NCBI GenBank assembly: GCA_033782935.1
Contig: JAWQEG010000475.1
Location: 388,501-452,500, forward strand
Reading direction: 5' to 3'
DNA length: 64,000 nt
DNA from: Petrolisthes cinctipes
Lineage: Eukaryota > Arthropoda > Malacostraca > Decapoda > Porcellanidae
Shown: in pieces, positions 30,836-42,009 of the stretch
Position numbering within the stretch: position 1 is the first letter of the stretch
Layout: each line of letters opens with the position of its first letter
Made by a program: the position numbers and the translations under genes
Notes under the pieces: model-generated
What the model was told of the DNA's origin: nothing
The model's database searches: none
Seen by the model: only the letters and a program-made list of their open reading frames with translations

Positions 30836-31420
30836 CTTTCGGCACCTTCGGGACCAAGTAGGTGCCAAAACATTCAATTTGCCGAATCATTGGATAATTG
30901 TCTTGCATGTGATTTTTTGTAACTATAAGTAATGAATAATTAATATATAATGTATATTTTTTGTATTTATTTGTGAAATACAAAAATCAAGGCATATTTC
31001 TGATGTGTAGATGATCTGTGACTGAGTGTTTCTTCATTACAGAAGAAAGATTTCCACTTGTTTAAGCCATTTTTCAATAATAAATGTTCATAATAATAGA
31101 GGTAGGCCAAGACAAAGCTCACTACAAGTTCACCACACATTCGAAAGTGAAACTCACTCACAAGGGCCAAATACAGGATAAAATCGTTGTGTGGTACATG
31201 CTACTTTTACCCTTTCACACAAGAGTCCGGGTAGCTACGGTAGCCAGTTAGCCTAATGAAAGGAGTTTAGTCCATGACGTCACTATACAAGATGGCCGAT
31301 GATCATGGCGCCCTTTTCAAAGTTGTCATGTACCGATATCTTTTGGAAAATGTGCCGAAATGTCGAATAATATCAGAATGGGACTTTTTTTAAAAAGTGC
31401 CGAAACATTGGATGTACCAG
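30828..31420. mobile_element. Putative pogo/Tigger-like non-autonomous element
   Basis: The left end CAGTAGAAGTCCTGTCTTTC + GGCAC and the right end GTGCCGAAACATTGGATGTA + CCAG are imperfect reverse complements, sharing TTTCGGCAC. Internal TTCGGGACC and repeated GCCGAAT/GCCGAAA motifs resemble Tigger-type subterminal regions. No transposase. The TA at the left flank is clear, the right one is not, so the boundary is uncertain. Confidence 0.4.
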
Positions 31421-31559
31421 TTTGATGTGTGGCCAACAGTACTGTAGTGTGTAAAGGAGACTCACTTGGATATAATAGAGTACATAAGATGGACAATATT
31501 ATATTAGAAAAAAAAAGGTGATATATTTATTTTATGTTAATAATCATCAAGCTTTTGTC

Positions 31560-31610
31560 CAATTTTTTTTTTTTTTTTTTTTAAATATTATTATTACTGT
31601 ATTATTATTA

Positions 31611-31666
<56 letters not shown>

Positions 31667-31733
31667 GTTATTATTATTATTATTGTTATTATTATTATTA
31701 TTGTTATTATTATTATTATTGTTATTATTATTA

Positions 31734-31774
<41 letters not shown>

Positions 31775-31845
31775 TATTGGTAGTTAGGAATGACATTAGC
31801 TGGAACATGTGTATACATCAAAGTGAGACTGTGTGTAATATGATA

Positions 31846-31887
<42 letters not shown>

Positions 31888-32345
31888 TATTGGTAGTTAG
31901 GAATGACATCAGCTGGAACATGTGTATACATCAATATGAGACTGTGTGTAATATGATAATTATTATTATTATTATTATTATTATTTATTGGTAGTTAGGA
32001 ATGACATCAGCTGGAACATGTGTATACATCAATGTGAGACTGTGTGTAATATGATAATTATTATTATTATTTATTGGTAGTTAGGAATGACATCAGCTGG
32101 AACATGTGTATACATCAATATGAGACTGTGTGTAATATGATAATTATTATTAATATTATTATTATTATTATTATTATTATTTATTGGTAGTTAGGAATGA
32201 CATCAGCTGGAACATGTGTATACATCAATGTGAGACTGTGTGTAATATGATAATTATTATTATTATTATTATTTATTGGTTGTTAGGAATGACATCAGCT
32301 GGAACATGTGTATACATCAATGTGAGACTGTGTAATATGGTATGT
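31560..32345. repeat. (ATT)n tract and ~100-bp array, ~6-7 copies
   Basis: 31563-31775 is T-run plus (ATT/GTT)n. From 31770 units TTATTGGTAGTTAGGAATGA + CATCAGCTGGAACATGTGTA + TACATCAATGTGAGACTGTG + TGTAATATGATAATT repeat. Each is separated by an (ATT)n stretch of different length, so the period drifts from 75 to 115 bp. The poly-leucine ORF across it is an artefact. Confidence 0.93.
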
Positions 32346-32454
32346 TGGTCTTGCTATATCTCCAGTCCATTTTTCTTTGGCTGTATGATAATTGTGTCGT
32401 GTGTAAGAATATCCATGATGTTGATGATGGTGTAGTAATGGTACAATGGCTCAG

Positions 32455-32735
32455 TATATAGTGTTTATGGAGTCATCACACCATTAATATTCTTACATAC
32501 AGCCTTTTGTTTCCTGGTGATAATCATATAATTAGATATATTTATAGAATATAATGTTTATGGAGTCATTACACCATTAATATTCTTACATACTGCCGTT
32601 TGTTTCCTGGTAATATCATATAGTTAGATATATAAATAGAATATAGTGTTTATGGAGTCATCACACCATTAATATTCTTACATCCTGCCTTTTGTTTCCT
32701 GGTGATGTCATATAGTTAGATATATATACTGTATA
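32455..32735. repeat. ~93-bp tandem repeat x3
   Basis: GTTTATGGAGTCATCACACC, ATTAATATTCTTACATACTG, TTTGTTTCCTGGTGAT and TAGTTAGATATAT recur at about 32461, 32553 and 32647. No gene. Confidence 0.88.
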
Positions 32736-32946
32736 GTCAAGGTTTATCCATCATTGGTAATTTAGGATATATGAGTCAGCCAGGGATATTATAACCTATT
32801 GATATTCACTATTAACACTTTACCCTTAAATCTGGAGCAACTCATTCCTTCATACTATTCCAAGCAACAATAGGCCACCATTATTCTTGTTATTCTAATG
32901 TTGTTTCCCTGCGTACTCTTATGTACCAAATGTATACTACAGTATA

Positions 32947-34059
32947 CAGGGTGTCCCTCGACTTTCCTTTCCCGCTTTGTCAAATGAAAGTTGATGTATT
33001 TCTAAGATAAAAATACTCTATAAACATAGGTGTTCTGAGATCTTGTTTGGCAGTTATGTTGAAATTAAAAATGCGTGCACAAGGGGGGAGGTGGGAGGTG
33101 GTAGGCAATGGTGGCTGTTGTTGTTGTTGAAGTTCCTCAAGCTGTCTGGCCGAGCAGCCCCGAGCTCCTGAGGAAGGTCATGGCCTGAACCGGGCTTACC
33201 CACAGTGCCCTCAGAGAGTGTATGTTGTGTTGTTGGCGAGTGTGGTTGTGTGCGTTGCAGTCTTCAATAATGTGTTCAATAATGTGTTGCATCCCGGACA
33301 GGCATCCGCAATGGCTCCATCCAGCCTCTTCTGATATGTCAGAAGGGCTGGGTGATGGCCACACCGCAGCCTGGCCAGGTGGACTCTGTCCTCACGGGGA
33401 AGGGAGGATTCGGATGGGTGGATGTCAGGAGGTCGTGCATGCAGCTGAGTGTTGTTTTTGAGTGTTTGGATGGATTGATGAGTGATTTGAGTATGGATGT
33501 GTTTTTGGAGATTGGTTTGGTGTGGGCAGGGTGTAAGAGATGATAGTATTTGTGTATGGTATCGTGTACTGGGTGTTGTTTTGATGTTCCTTGGCATGTG
33601 TGGGTGTTGTGCCATGTAGTGTAGTGGATGGTGTGGGTTTGTGGAGGCTGCAGCAAGTGTTTGTGTGGTGGCTGTTGTACTCGGTGTTGCCGTACACTAG
33701 GCTGTTGTTTTGGGGTATTTCACGTTTTCTTTCTTATTACTTCTTCCACATCTCTGCCACATTACAGCATCATAGTTTTTACAACAATAACTTGATGAAC
33801 TACAACAAATACATAATAACCATTTAAATAAGAAAGAAAATGTGAAATACCCCAAAACAACAGCCTAGTGTACGGCAACACCGAGTACAACAGCCACCAT
33901 TGCCTACCACCTCCCACCTCCCCCCTTGTGCACGCATTTTTAATTTCAACAACTGCCAAACAAGATCTCAGAACACCTATGTTTATAGAGTATTTTTATC
34001 TTAGAAATACATCTACTTTAATTTGACAAGGCGGGAAAGGAAAGTCGAGGGACACCCTG
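32947..34059. mobile_element. TA-flanked foldback (mariner-type MITE), interrupted
   Basis: Begins CAGGGTGTCCCTCGACTTTC after TA (32945-32946) and ends with the reverse complement before TA (34060-34061). The arms are about 235 bp each (32947-33121 plus 33679-33740 against 33827-34059) with an ~85-bp loop. TA target duplication and CAGGGTGTCC ends are typical of mariner relatives. It has no transposase. The left arm is split by an L-D retroposon at 33122-33665; without it the element would be about 555 bp. Confidence 0.88.
33122..33665 (-). mobile_element. 5'-truncated L-D retrotransposon with 13-bp TSD
   Basis: Flanked by TGGTGGCTGTTGT at 33109-33121 and 33666-33678. The minus strand carries the end of ORF2: PREDRVHLARLRCGHHPALL, TYQKRLDGAIADACPGCN, then, after a short local duplication (ACACATTATTGA), RALWVSPVQAMTFLRSSGLL and GQTA, stop. 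GGAACTTCAACAACAACAAC forms the 3' tail. The RLRCGHHP...C..C pattern is the conserved tail of Jockey-like ORF2 proteins. Overlapping histidine/threonine-rich ORFs in other frames are shadows. Confidence 0.85.
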
Positions 34060-34144
34060 TATATCACCTGAAGAATTAATTGTCATTCAGTTCAAATTGT
34101 TGCCTCAAACAAGAATATTCACCTTCCTTGTATTCATTCCTTCC

Positions 34145-34300
34145 TTCTTGGTAAAGTTTAGGCCTACTGATTCCTCCCAACTATCCCAGGAAATAAATCA
34201 CCTCTGTTATTACTAATAGGGCATCTGTTTTGTGTCATAGTTTGGAGGATTCATTAACTCTCCAATGTACCAAATATAAGACGTTCTTCCCTTAAATATT
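34145..34300. mobile_element. Diverged AAGGGGAGATT-family MITE
   Basis: CCTACTGATTCCTCCCAACT and ATAGTTTGGAGGATTCATTA are the paired arms around CCTCTGTTATTACTAATAGG. The terminal AAGGGG is eroded, and the right end is TTCTTCCCTTAAATA. Confidence 0.65.
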
Positions 34301-35300
34301 TGGATCACTGAATTAATTAATGTTTAGCAAGAACCTTCCTATATAGACACTGTTTTTGTACACCACAGAAAAATTTAATATACAGCAGTAATCATTTTAA
34401 TAATCATTATATTTTGTAAACCTTCTAGTATCATCATTATCATTAATACCCTATTTCCCCCTCTTCAAGGAGTGGGGAGGCTCTAACTCCAGTGTAGGAC
34501 ACCTGACAGTCAAGGGGTCTAAGGGCTCCAAGGTCATTATTGGTGTCATTGTTAGAGAGTGGTGTCCCCCTCCCCCCTTTATTGTAGGGGATATGAGGCT
34601 GACTACACCCCTTAAGAATGGTGGGCGATGGGGATGCCTTCCTTTACATCTCTACCCTCTATAATACAATTAATAAATACTTGTATCAAACACCACTTCA
34701 TTTTACACTCAGTCACTCATTGAAAACCAAATGTTTCCCCGGGTTTCTGTTATTTATTATCATACAGACTAAGTGATTTGGTGGGACTGTTAAAAGGATA
34801 TATGTCGAGGGCCTACTGTATATATAAGTGACTTATTGAGTCTGTGTTAAAAGGATATATGTGCTAACTTTAATCATATTATATCATGGACCTTCTGTAT
34901 GTTAATTGTCTCTGCAAGGTGGAAGAAGATGCCAAATAATTTTTTCCCCTTTCATCTCTAGTATCCTCATGTTGTATACAATGAGTTAATGTTGTTTTTA
35001 CTCATTGCAGATGTTGTTTGGTTCACTGCAAGACAACAAACAATAGACTGTCCCAAGCATTCTCCATTTTGTTCTTATCATCCAACATTGAAGACGTTCC
35101 TGTATCAAGAGGACAAACAACAACAACAACAACAACAAGAATATTAATGGCAAAATTATTACAACCATCATCATCAACAGAAGTTACTGGTATTGATACA
35201 TTTTTTTATTTAAGCATTAATTGTAGGTGATGATGCATTACTAAAGAATCCCAGGTACTACTTTGACTCTACAATATAAACAATGCATATACAATATTGG
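34300..35300. other. Intergenic, no gene seen
   Basis: No convincing gene. 34450-34640 is locally GC-richer, and a short (ACA)n/(CAA)n tract lies at 35116-35140. The small ORF across 35018-35230 has no recognisable feature. Confidence 0.45.
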
Positions 35301-35307
35301 TATAACC

Positions 35308-35480
35308 TTTTAAGGGGAGATTTTCTTGTTGGTACATTGAAAGGCTAATGATTCCTCCAAACTATGCCAGGAAACAGAAGGCCTTAATGTTACTACTGTT
35401 ATCAAGGATCTGTTTTGTGGAATAGTTTGGAGGAATCAGAGATTTATCAATTCACCAACAAAATAATTTCCCCTTAATTA
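35308..35480. mobile_element. AAGGGGAGATT-family MITE, well preserved
   Basis: Starts TTTTAAGGGGAGATTTTCTT and ends ACAAAATAATTTCCCCTTAA. The arms ATGATTCCTCCAAACTATGC and GGAATAGTTTGGAGGAATCA pair. TTAA appears at both ends, compatible with a TTAA target-site duplication. Confidence 0.8.
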
Positions 35481-36648
35481 AAACCCTCTATGGACCAAGC
35501 ATACTAACCATGGCCCAAAATATTTTTGCTTTGGGTTTTGGCCTCCTGTGGACTAGACAAATGTACCAAATAACTTTTTCTAGTATATACTACAATTTAT
35601 ACAATAATACAATCATGTGACGAAATAGTCATGTTGGTCACCAGGGAAGGGAAATAAGCCAGTCAAAGCAGTACTGTATGAGATTTATTATAGGTGCAGT
35701 AAAGAACATTTCATGTACATTTTACCAGTAATGAATAGCCTAATAGTATCACAAAATAAACATATATAACTCTTTATTAGAATGATATAAGAAATATATC
35801 CCTTCTTTATATGACTAGTTGAATTGTCTTGATGACTAGATAAAAAGAAAATCTTCTTAGTGGAGATTTCAGTACATTGTTACACACTGTACAGTCGCGC
35901 TACGAAGTGTTGTCATAATTTTCATAAAGTTTCGGACACAATAATTTATGGACATACTTGCCAAACAGTTTAGATCTTTATGTTAAATCATATTTTATCT
36001 CAAAGAACATACACCACGTAGTATATTTGACTATCAAGGGTGCTGAACAGTATATTATGAATGCATTTACAGAGTGTTACAAAATATATTCCTGATCAAC
36101 TGAGACGAGAAGACGACGGCACACGGCGGAGGAATACAGTGACTGTTATGCTCGCTGAGTGGCCCCTACCCTTCCTTCCCTCCCTCATACGAGTAGACTC
36201 GACAAACTTTATAACATGTAATTTGCTATACGGAATTATACAATAATAATGTTGATATGATTTATAGCTGGATAAATTTCTCATTGATCCACTAGGGTAA
36301 TCATCAAGAAGTTAAACGATTAAAGGTGAAAAGTATTCCTGGGTAAAGAAAACAATGCAGACTATAGATGAAATATTTATTATTCGTGTGATAATGAACA
36401 TAAAGTAGGCTATTATGATAAAACTATATAGTCTACAACAGTCCTGCTGCGTAGATTAGTAAGTTATGTCCATATTTTTTAAATAATAAATCCATTTTAG
36501 CTTTTCTAACTCACTTCTCGGAGAAAGAACTTTAAACTTAGCACCTTTTATCACTTTTTGTCGCAAAACTCAAACATAAAAAATTTAGCCCAGAAAAGAA
36601 ACAAAAATATTATATAATATTGCATAATCATTAATAATCACATTGACC

Positions 36649-37170
36649 TTAGTATTTTGTGTATGAACCATTACACTCAATTACAAAATTTAGACGATGA
36701 GACATTGATCTTACTAGTGTCTCACAAATATTTTCCACACCCCGTTTAAACCTCATAGCTTCCCAGATATTCATAGCATGAGCCACCAAATTTACTTTTG
36801 TTTTTGCAGAATTACTGTTCCACTTCTTAACCATCTGTGACCATATATTTTCTACGGGCATCGGATCTGGTGATCTAGCAGGCCACTGAATGCGGATGAC
36901 TTCAGGATGTCGTTGAAACCAGTCAGTCACTATGGCTGCATTGTGGACAGGGAGTCGTCCATGGCGATGTAAATAGGATCAGGCTCTGGTATCAATAATG
37001 CCCGCACTGAAGGGATCATTATCTGTTCCAGGATCTCTATATATTGGAGACTGTTGAGATGCTCATCTATAACCACAAGCTCCCCAGGTCCACATGCAGC
37101 CATCCACCCCCATAGCCCAGCTGTAATTCGGCCACTTCGCCTCGTTGGCTGGATGTTCTTGGTCTCAAAC
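36649..37170 (-). pseudogene. Tc1-like transposase, C-terminal part
   Basis: Minus strand: FETKNIQPTRRSGRITAGLW, GWMAACGPGELVVIDEHLNS, ... PIYIAMDD (second catalytic Asp). A one-base indel near 36940 then shifts the frame, which resumes as TDWFQRHPEVIRIQWPARSP + DPMPVENIWSQM. The Glu or Asp of ENIW is the third catalytic position, in a normally SPDLNPIENxW context. C-terminal region to the stop at 36649. The piece begins exactly at an AAG acceptor-like junction (37171/37170). Confidence 0.8.
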
Positions 37171-38039
37171 CTTGAAAACAAATAAGTAGCAGGGTATAGG
37201 AAGACTTCACCATAATAACAATGATAGAAACATAAACAACGACAGGCAGTCATATAGAAGGAATTGTTGAATATTCATGAAACTTTAACAAAATGTTGAT
37301 ACTATCACAGAAATGCTTCATACTAAAAATTAGGTAATTCTGATTATAATTTTTTTTTCTATTAATTTTTTTCAAAATTTTGGAAAACATTTTGAGTTCT
37401 AGTAACTCCATTAATTTTTTGCGTATGATATATTTTCAGAGTTTGTTTGTAATTAGATTTTCATATCTATAAATGAAACTGGTAGTTTTCCAAAATATTG
37501 ATAACTTTCTTTTATATTAATAAAATAAAAAAATATTGAAAAAAAAAAGAAAAAAAAAGAAAATTAAGCCATAAAATCATTATTTTTCATATATGTAAAA
37601 AATAACCAGATGGAATTCTGCTTTGTATCATCCTCTTCAAAATAAAGTTTACAGATTAAAAATTGAAAGACAAATAAAAAAGATATTGCCTGTAAAAGAG
37701 AAGCATACGGTAAAAAAACTAATTTTGAGAAAACGGCCCTCAAAGTATAGCTACAAAATACCCTATAATACTTCACTTGACAGAAATTTCTACTAAATAC
37801 TTTTTATAGCAATTTCTTTGTAGTTTTCAAAAAAGAAAACAGATTTAAAATTGAATGACAAATAAAAAAGATACAGCAATTTTGATGTGAGTACGCATAG
37901 GAAAATTTTGCGGCGACTGCCAAAATAATAGGTCATGTTACCATATCATGTTGTGTTACCAAATTATATAGCAAACTCTTCCACACGACCCAAGGGGTGG
38001 GTTGATACGTGCGTTTTTTTTTCTCTCGGAGTTTCCCCA

Positions 38040-38105
38040 GTAGGCCTACTCTCCGGTACAGTACAGTACAGTACAGTACAGTAAAGTACAGTACAGTACA
38101 GTACT
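38040..38105. repeat. (ACAGT)n microsatellite
   Basis: About ten repeats of ACAGT/GTACA immediately 3' of the Mutator-like stop codon. Confidence 0.9.
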
Positions 38106-38112
38106 ACTACTG

Positions 38113-40137
38113 CTAGTACCCACCAGGAACATAGTCACTCTCCCCTTCCTCTTCCACTTTTCTTCTTTTCCTCCTCTTCAGTGATTTCTTGGCTGAGCTT
38201 GTTAGGCGCCCTTCCTCTTGCAGGTTCAGTCCTCTTGCAGTAGGATCTCCTCCCAGGATTTTATCAAGAAGAGTACCAGACTTGTACCCACAGTTGTGTT
38301 CCAGAGCTGCCATCTTGAAAGCGAATTCCACCTTCTTGCTGCCATGAAACTTGACTTTGACACATTTTTTCCATAGCTTGGAGTGGAAAGACTCATTGAC
38401 ATTCTGTGTGCGTCCCTTCATGCACCTCTCAAGAAGGTCATGCCTGGTGAGATCTTGATAGACGAGAGCTATTGCTTGTCGGTCTTCCTTACAGGTGATG
38501 GTGATTTTGACCTTCATAGTGTTGTGGGATGGTGGAGTTTCTTCATTGGCCAATGCTCTTTTGTAGAAGCACCAAGAGTCTTCGGCTGATGGGCACAAGA
38601 AGTGTCGTGGGTCTTTGTCCGAGCTGGTTACATGAAGAAACGATGCCATGATTTCTGATGCCAATTCTGACACTCTTGTCTTGTCTCCTCCTTTCTGAAC
38701 AAATCTTCTCACCGTTGTACCGTAGTATCCTGATAAGCTGTCGATTATTTTATCAGTAAGTTTTCCAATACCTCCAAGCTTGCTCTTCATGGTGATCTTT
38801 CCAGTTTTTCCTCTCACAGGCTCGGCAAGTTTCTTCTTCAACCCTCTCAATCTTGTCCCCAGTCTCTTGGAAACATGGTTCAGGCACTCTTCTTTTATCA
38901 CTGGGTAGTTAGCTCCATATGGTCCACTACCATCATTCATGCTGCAAACAGCTTTGTGTGCAGCAGAGTCCCCATCCCCTACAAAGACAACATACCTCAT
39001 TTTTTTTTCAAGTGACCTTCCCCATAACTTTACTGCTGCAAACGACTCCATTTTTCCAGAAGCTCCACTGAAATTTGTTTGGCAGTTATGGTTCCTTTTC
39101 CATGTTGCATACTTTGCTCTAAGACTTGGTGAATTATTTTTCTTTGCCACATTATGCCAGTACGTACACTCATTGCAGTATTTGCTTGACGTAAAACCAT
39201 CAATGATGTATCCAGTGTGGGCTTCAACTATTGCTCCAACTCCAAACAAAGAGGTCATCCAAGTCCCATCATATGTCACTTCCACAGACAAAATACCGTT
39301 TTCATCAGGCAAGATGTTTAGTTCTGACTCATAGTACTCAAATATGGCTTCAATTATATATTTACTGTACTCTTCAAATTTCATACCTGCCATTTCTTCC
39401 AATTTTTTTTCATAAGAGACAAATGTCCCCTTACTCATCAGTGGTATGTCCAAGCAGCTTGACAGGGAGCACATACCTGAATAACCTAGGTCATGTTGCA
39501 TGCAATGGTAAACAAGTGACAGGGCATTCTGACCAACTAGCTTTTTATGTCCTTCTATCTTCACTTTCTCTTTCCTGCAATTGTACATCTCATTTCCACA
39601 AATATCACATTCAACTGTAAATTCAGATTCCACTGACAGGTGTTTCCTTTTCACCACACACTGTCCTTCACACACACTGCACTTTATAATATGAGCCATA
39701 TCACTCAATACACTGCTGTTGATAATCTCCTTCTTCTGACATACTGGTGACAAACTAGGTATCTTGGTGGCTAGTAGACTCTTCCTCAAAGCAGCAGAAC
39801 TCTCCCAATTACTTACAGGTAATGGTGTAACGTTATTGGAGCTGGTGGAAGCTGGTGGTGTGGCAGTGGAAGAGGTAGAGGTGGACGCCACGGGTGAGGG
39901 TGAGCGAGCAACAGGTGGTGGCAGGGTTGTGTTGTCCTCTTCTTCTCTTCTTCTCCTAGCTTCTGCTCTCCTAACGTTGTGTTCCAAGGCAACCCTGGAC
40001 ATGACAGCACGTTGTCGACGTCTTCCATGCGAAATACGACCCATCTTGAGCGAAAAACACAGTGGAGACAATATAAATGCAGGATACACGTGCTTGACTT
40101 TCTCCACATCAACTAGATTGGCAATGCTGTAAGCCAA
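38113..40137 (-). CDS. Mutator-like transposase domain protein, intact ORF
   Basis: An uninterrupted 674-residue ORF. The first ATG is at 40137, but the Met at residue 32 (40044, MGRISHGRRRQRAVMS) is the more natural start. Order: basic N-terminus; low-complexity S/T/P linker (75-110); two Cys pairs (about 153-180, CSVCEGQC and CDICGNEMYNC); then the Mutator-type catalytic core of arthropod genomes with VTYDGTWMT (D290), KYCNEC, SGASGKMESFAAVKLWGRS, VVFVGDGDSAAH (D388/D390) and ECLNHVSKRLGTRLRGLKKK. It ends in a lysine/arginine-rich, probably nuclear-localising segment (LKRRKRRKVEEEGESDYVPG). The core is expected to act as a DDE-type DNA transposase. Intronless and unbroken while its Tc1 host is broken, so it is younger or maintained. 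Could also be a domesticated protein. Confidence 0.8.
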   Translation of the reverse strand: MAYSIANLVDVEKVKHVYPAFILSPLCFSLKMGRISHGRRRQRAVMSRVALEHNVRRAEARRRREEEDNTTLPPPVARSPSPVASTSTSSTATPPASTSSNNVTPLPVSNWESSAALRKSLLATKIPSLSPVCQKKEIINSSVLSDMAHIIKCSVCEGQCVVKRKHLSVESEFTVECDICGNEMYNCRKEKVKIEGHKKLVGQNALSLVYHCMQHDLGYSGMCSLSSCLDIPLMSKGTFVSYEKKLEEMAGMKFEEYSKYIIEAIFEYYESELNILPDENGILSVEVTYDGTWMTSLFGVGAIVEAHTGYIIDGFTSSKYCNECTYWHNVAKKNNSPSLRAKYATWKRNHNCQTNFSGASGKMESFAAVKLWGRSLEKKMRYVVFVGDGDSAAHKAVCSMNDGSGPYGANYPVIKEECLNHVSKRLGTRLRGLKKKLAEPVRGKTGKITMKSKLGGIGKLTDKIIDSLSGYYGTTVRRFVQKGGDKTRVSELASEIMASFLHVTSSDKDPRHFLCPSAEDSWCFYKRALANEETPPSHNTMKVKITITCKEDRQAIALVYQDLTRHDLLERCMKGRTQNVNESFHSKLWKKCVKVKFHGSKKVEFAFKMAALEHNCGYKSGTLLDKILGGDPTARGLNLQEEGRLTSSAKKSLKRRKRRKVEEEGESDYVPGGY

Positions 40138-40765
40138 CCCTTGGCAACCCTTGCTTGCTGCCTGCCTGACTCAGGCGTAAACACAGGCCCAACATATCGT
40201 ACAACAACCACAACCAGTTTCATTTTGGAGTAAATAAGAAATATGATGAAAAAAAAAATATAAACAAAATCTTCACTACATGATATGGCAACACTCCCGT
40301 CAGCTGATCCATTTAAATGCCGCGCTGGGCATTTAAATATGCTCAAATCCCAAAATAAACATACGCCTGGTAGAGCTGATGCCTTCTGCTATGTATAGAT
40401 GACAGAATATCAAAATCCATATCCTGAACCGTTTTAGCTATTTTAATCCTATACGCCTCCCTTAAAATATACATAATTTTTTTATTCGATTGCATAATTT
40501 AACCAACCATTTATTTCATGCACCTGACACATTATTCTCGCTTTTCTGCCTGACACACGCACACACACACATACACAGCTCAATTAATACATCCCAGGAC
40601 TATAAAGATGGGGACGTAAGAAATTAAGATAATGGCTAGGGTGAGGATAATTAATATTCTTTTGATAAATTACTCAAAATGTACATTGCATTATACTAGC
40701 TAGGCTACTACTGTCAGTGAGTGATAATTTGCTTACATAAAGTTTATAATAAGACCTTAGCCTAC

Positions 40766-41289
40766 CTAGTATTGTTTGGACGCCAGCAGTAAAGTTCTCC
40801 ATGGTCGTCAGACGAAAAGGTCTTTTCGTCACAAAATATTACACTGCTCCAGAATGAGAAATCCATTGGATAGTACTGTAGAGCGAACCCAAGTCTTTCT
40901 TCTTTGTGTTTTTCTGTTAACATCGGCTTGGTTGCAGGTCTTCGGTGGTGAATACCAGCTTCGTGCAGTCGTTTTCTATAAGTCTGTATTCCAACTTGAA
41001 TTCCTGTCATCTGTCTCATTGCTACTGCATTACTCAAAGGCTATCTTCTGGCTGTTGCAACAATGATGTCGTCATCCTCTCGGGATGTGCGACGTTGTGC
41101 TCCGCATCTTGGGATGTTTTCGATGTTCCCTCTCCTTTCGTTCAGTGTAATCCAGCGATAAACTGATCTAATTTGTATGTTTAACCTCCCTGCTATATCC
41201 CTTGCTGGAATATTTGCTCTGCAGCAAAATAATGTTTTTTTTCTGTTCCGAGGAAAGTTCTCTTCTCGGTTGCCGCTCCATTGCACCAC
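40766..41289 (-). pseudogene. Tc1-like transposase, N-terminal part
   Basis: Minus strand: helix-turn-helix DNA-binding region (CCRANIPARDIAGRLNIQIR, SVYRWITLNERRG), then EDDDIIVATARR. An in-frame TAG (41038-41040) precedes PLSNAVAMRQMTGIQVGIQT, YRKRLHEAGIHHRRPATKPM and VIFCDEKTFSSDDHGELYCW, where CDEKTF carries the first catalytic Asp. It ends RPNNTR at the splice-like junction. The single stop is in frame on both sides, so it is one nonsense mutation. Confidence 0.82.
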
Positions 41290-42009
41290 ATTATGTTTTC
41301 CCGCCTCTGAACTACTTGACTTGCGGCCGTAGTACTGCTTTACTCCGCGCAGGCATAGAGAGGTTACTTACGGAGACGCATTTGTTTACAGTCAATTATT
41401 TATTTCACACTACAGTAGTTAACTTACCATTTCTCAATCTTTAATATATTCTCTGATACAATTTTGTTTTTCTCCTTATACCACTTAGCAATAGTAAGGT
41501 TTACTTCATTTATTTTCATAACTAAATTTGCTCGTCATTTGTGTTCTCCATCTCAGTAAACAGGAACTTGATATTTCATAAAGTTTCGTCCCATATTATC
41601 GTATATAGCTAATTACCAACCTTTTTCATATACTGCAGTTGGTTATAGATAGATTTTTAGATACTGATTTTATTTCTGTGCCTTGTTTAGAACAACAAGT
41701 AACACCTTACGAAAAAATAAGAAATACAAATACTGCTTCTTGAACGAAAATCACTGGATTTTGTGACAACACTTAATAGCGCGATGGTACCTGTTATGAA
41801 TATTAGCATAAAATAAACATTTATTCCTTTTTACTTGACAACATGACATGCTGAATTGTAAAACTAAACCTCAATGACTAGCTAAAGAAAATCCTCACAG
41901 TGAAAATGTTGCAAAAAGTACCATATCAACTATAGCAATACTGTACAAGAAAGGAAACTTCATAATGTTTTTTATTCTACAGCAACATTAGGAATAGATT
42001 CATATTGCT

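Larger units (their letters stand above)
37936..40293 (-). mobile_element. Candidate Mutator-like element boundaries
   Basis: TGTTACCATATCATGTTGTG at 37936-37955 and CACTACATGATATGGCAACA at 40274-40293 are inverted copies with 18 of 20 matches. They bracket the Mutator-like ORF at a sensible distance. I see no 8-11 bp target duplication outside them, so these are candidate termini only. Confidence 0.4.
37171..40765 (-). other. Intron-like segment (GT...AG) splitting the Tc1 transposase
   Basis: On the minus strand the upstream part ends AATACTAG|GTAGGC and the downstream part begins TTTTCAAG|GTTTGAG. Removing the segment joins the codons for WRPNNTR to FETKNIQPT in frame, exactly as expected for a continuous Tc1 transposase. 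Boundaries obey GT-AG. No target duplication is visible at the ends, so an intron (later enlarged by a Mutator-like insertion) fits better than a simple transposon junction. 37260-37930 and 40300-40740 inside it are AT-rich with no gene. Confidence 0.6.
35892..41787 (-). mobile_element. Tc1-like transposon, carrying a 3.6-kb intron-like segment
   Basis: The left terminus CAGTCGCGCTACGAAGTGTT + GTCA follows TA (35890-35891). The right terminus, read inward on the minus strand, is CCATCGCGCTATTAAGTGTT + GTCA, flanked by TA (41788-41789). That is 20 of 24 positions identical, with the TA duplication of the Tc1/mariner superfamily. The transposase is on the minus strand in two parts (40766-41289 and 36649-37170), separated by 37171-40765, which holds a Mutator-like gene. 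The coding parts have a stop and a frameshift, so it is not autonomous. Confidence 0.85.

Noticed and set aside
31518..31787. ORF encoding a long poly-leucine tract
   Set aside because: Pure translation of an (ATT/GTT)n microsatellite; no coding signal outside it.
33211..33697. Histidine/threonine-rich overlapping ORFs around the L-D fragment
   Set aside because: Only the frame with ARLRCGHHP and FLRSSGLLGQTA matches a LINE C-terminus; the others are shadow frames.
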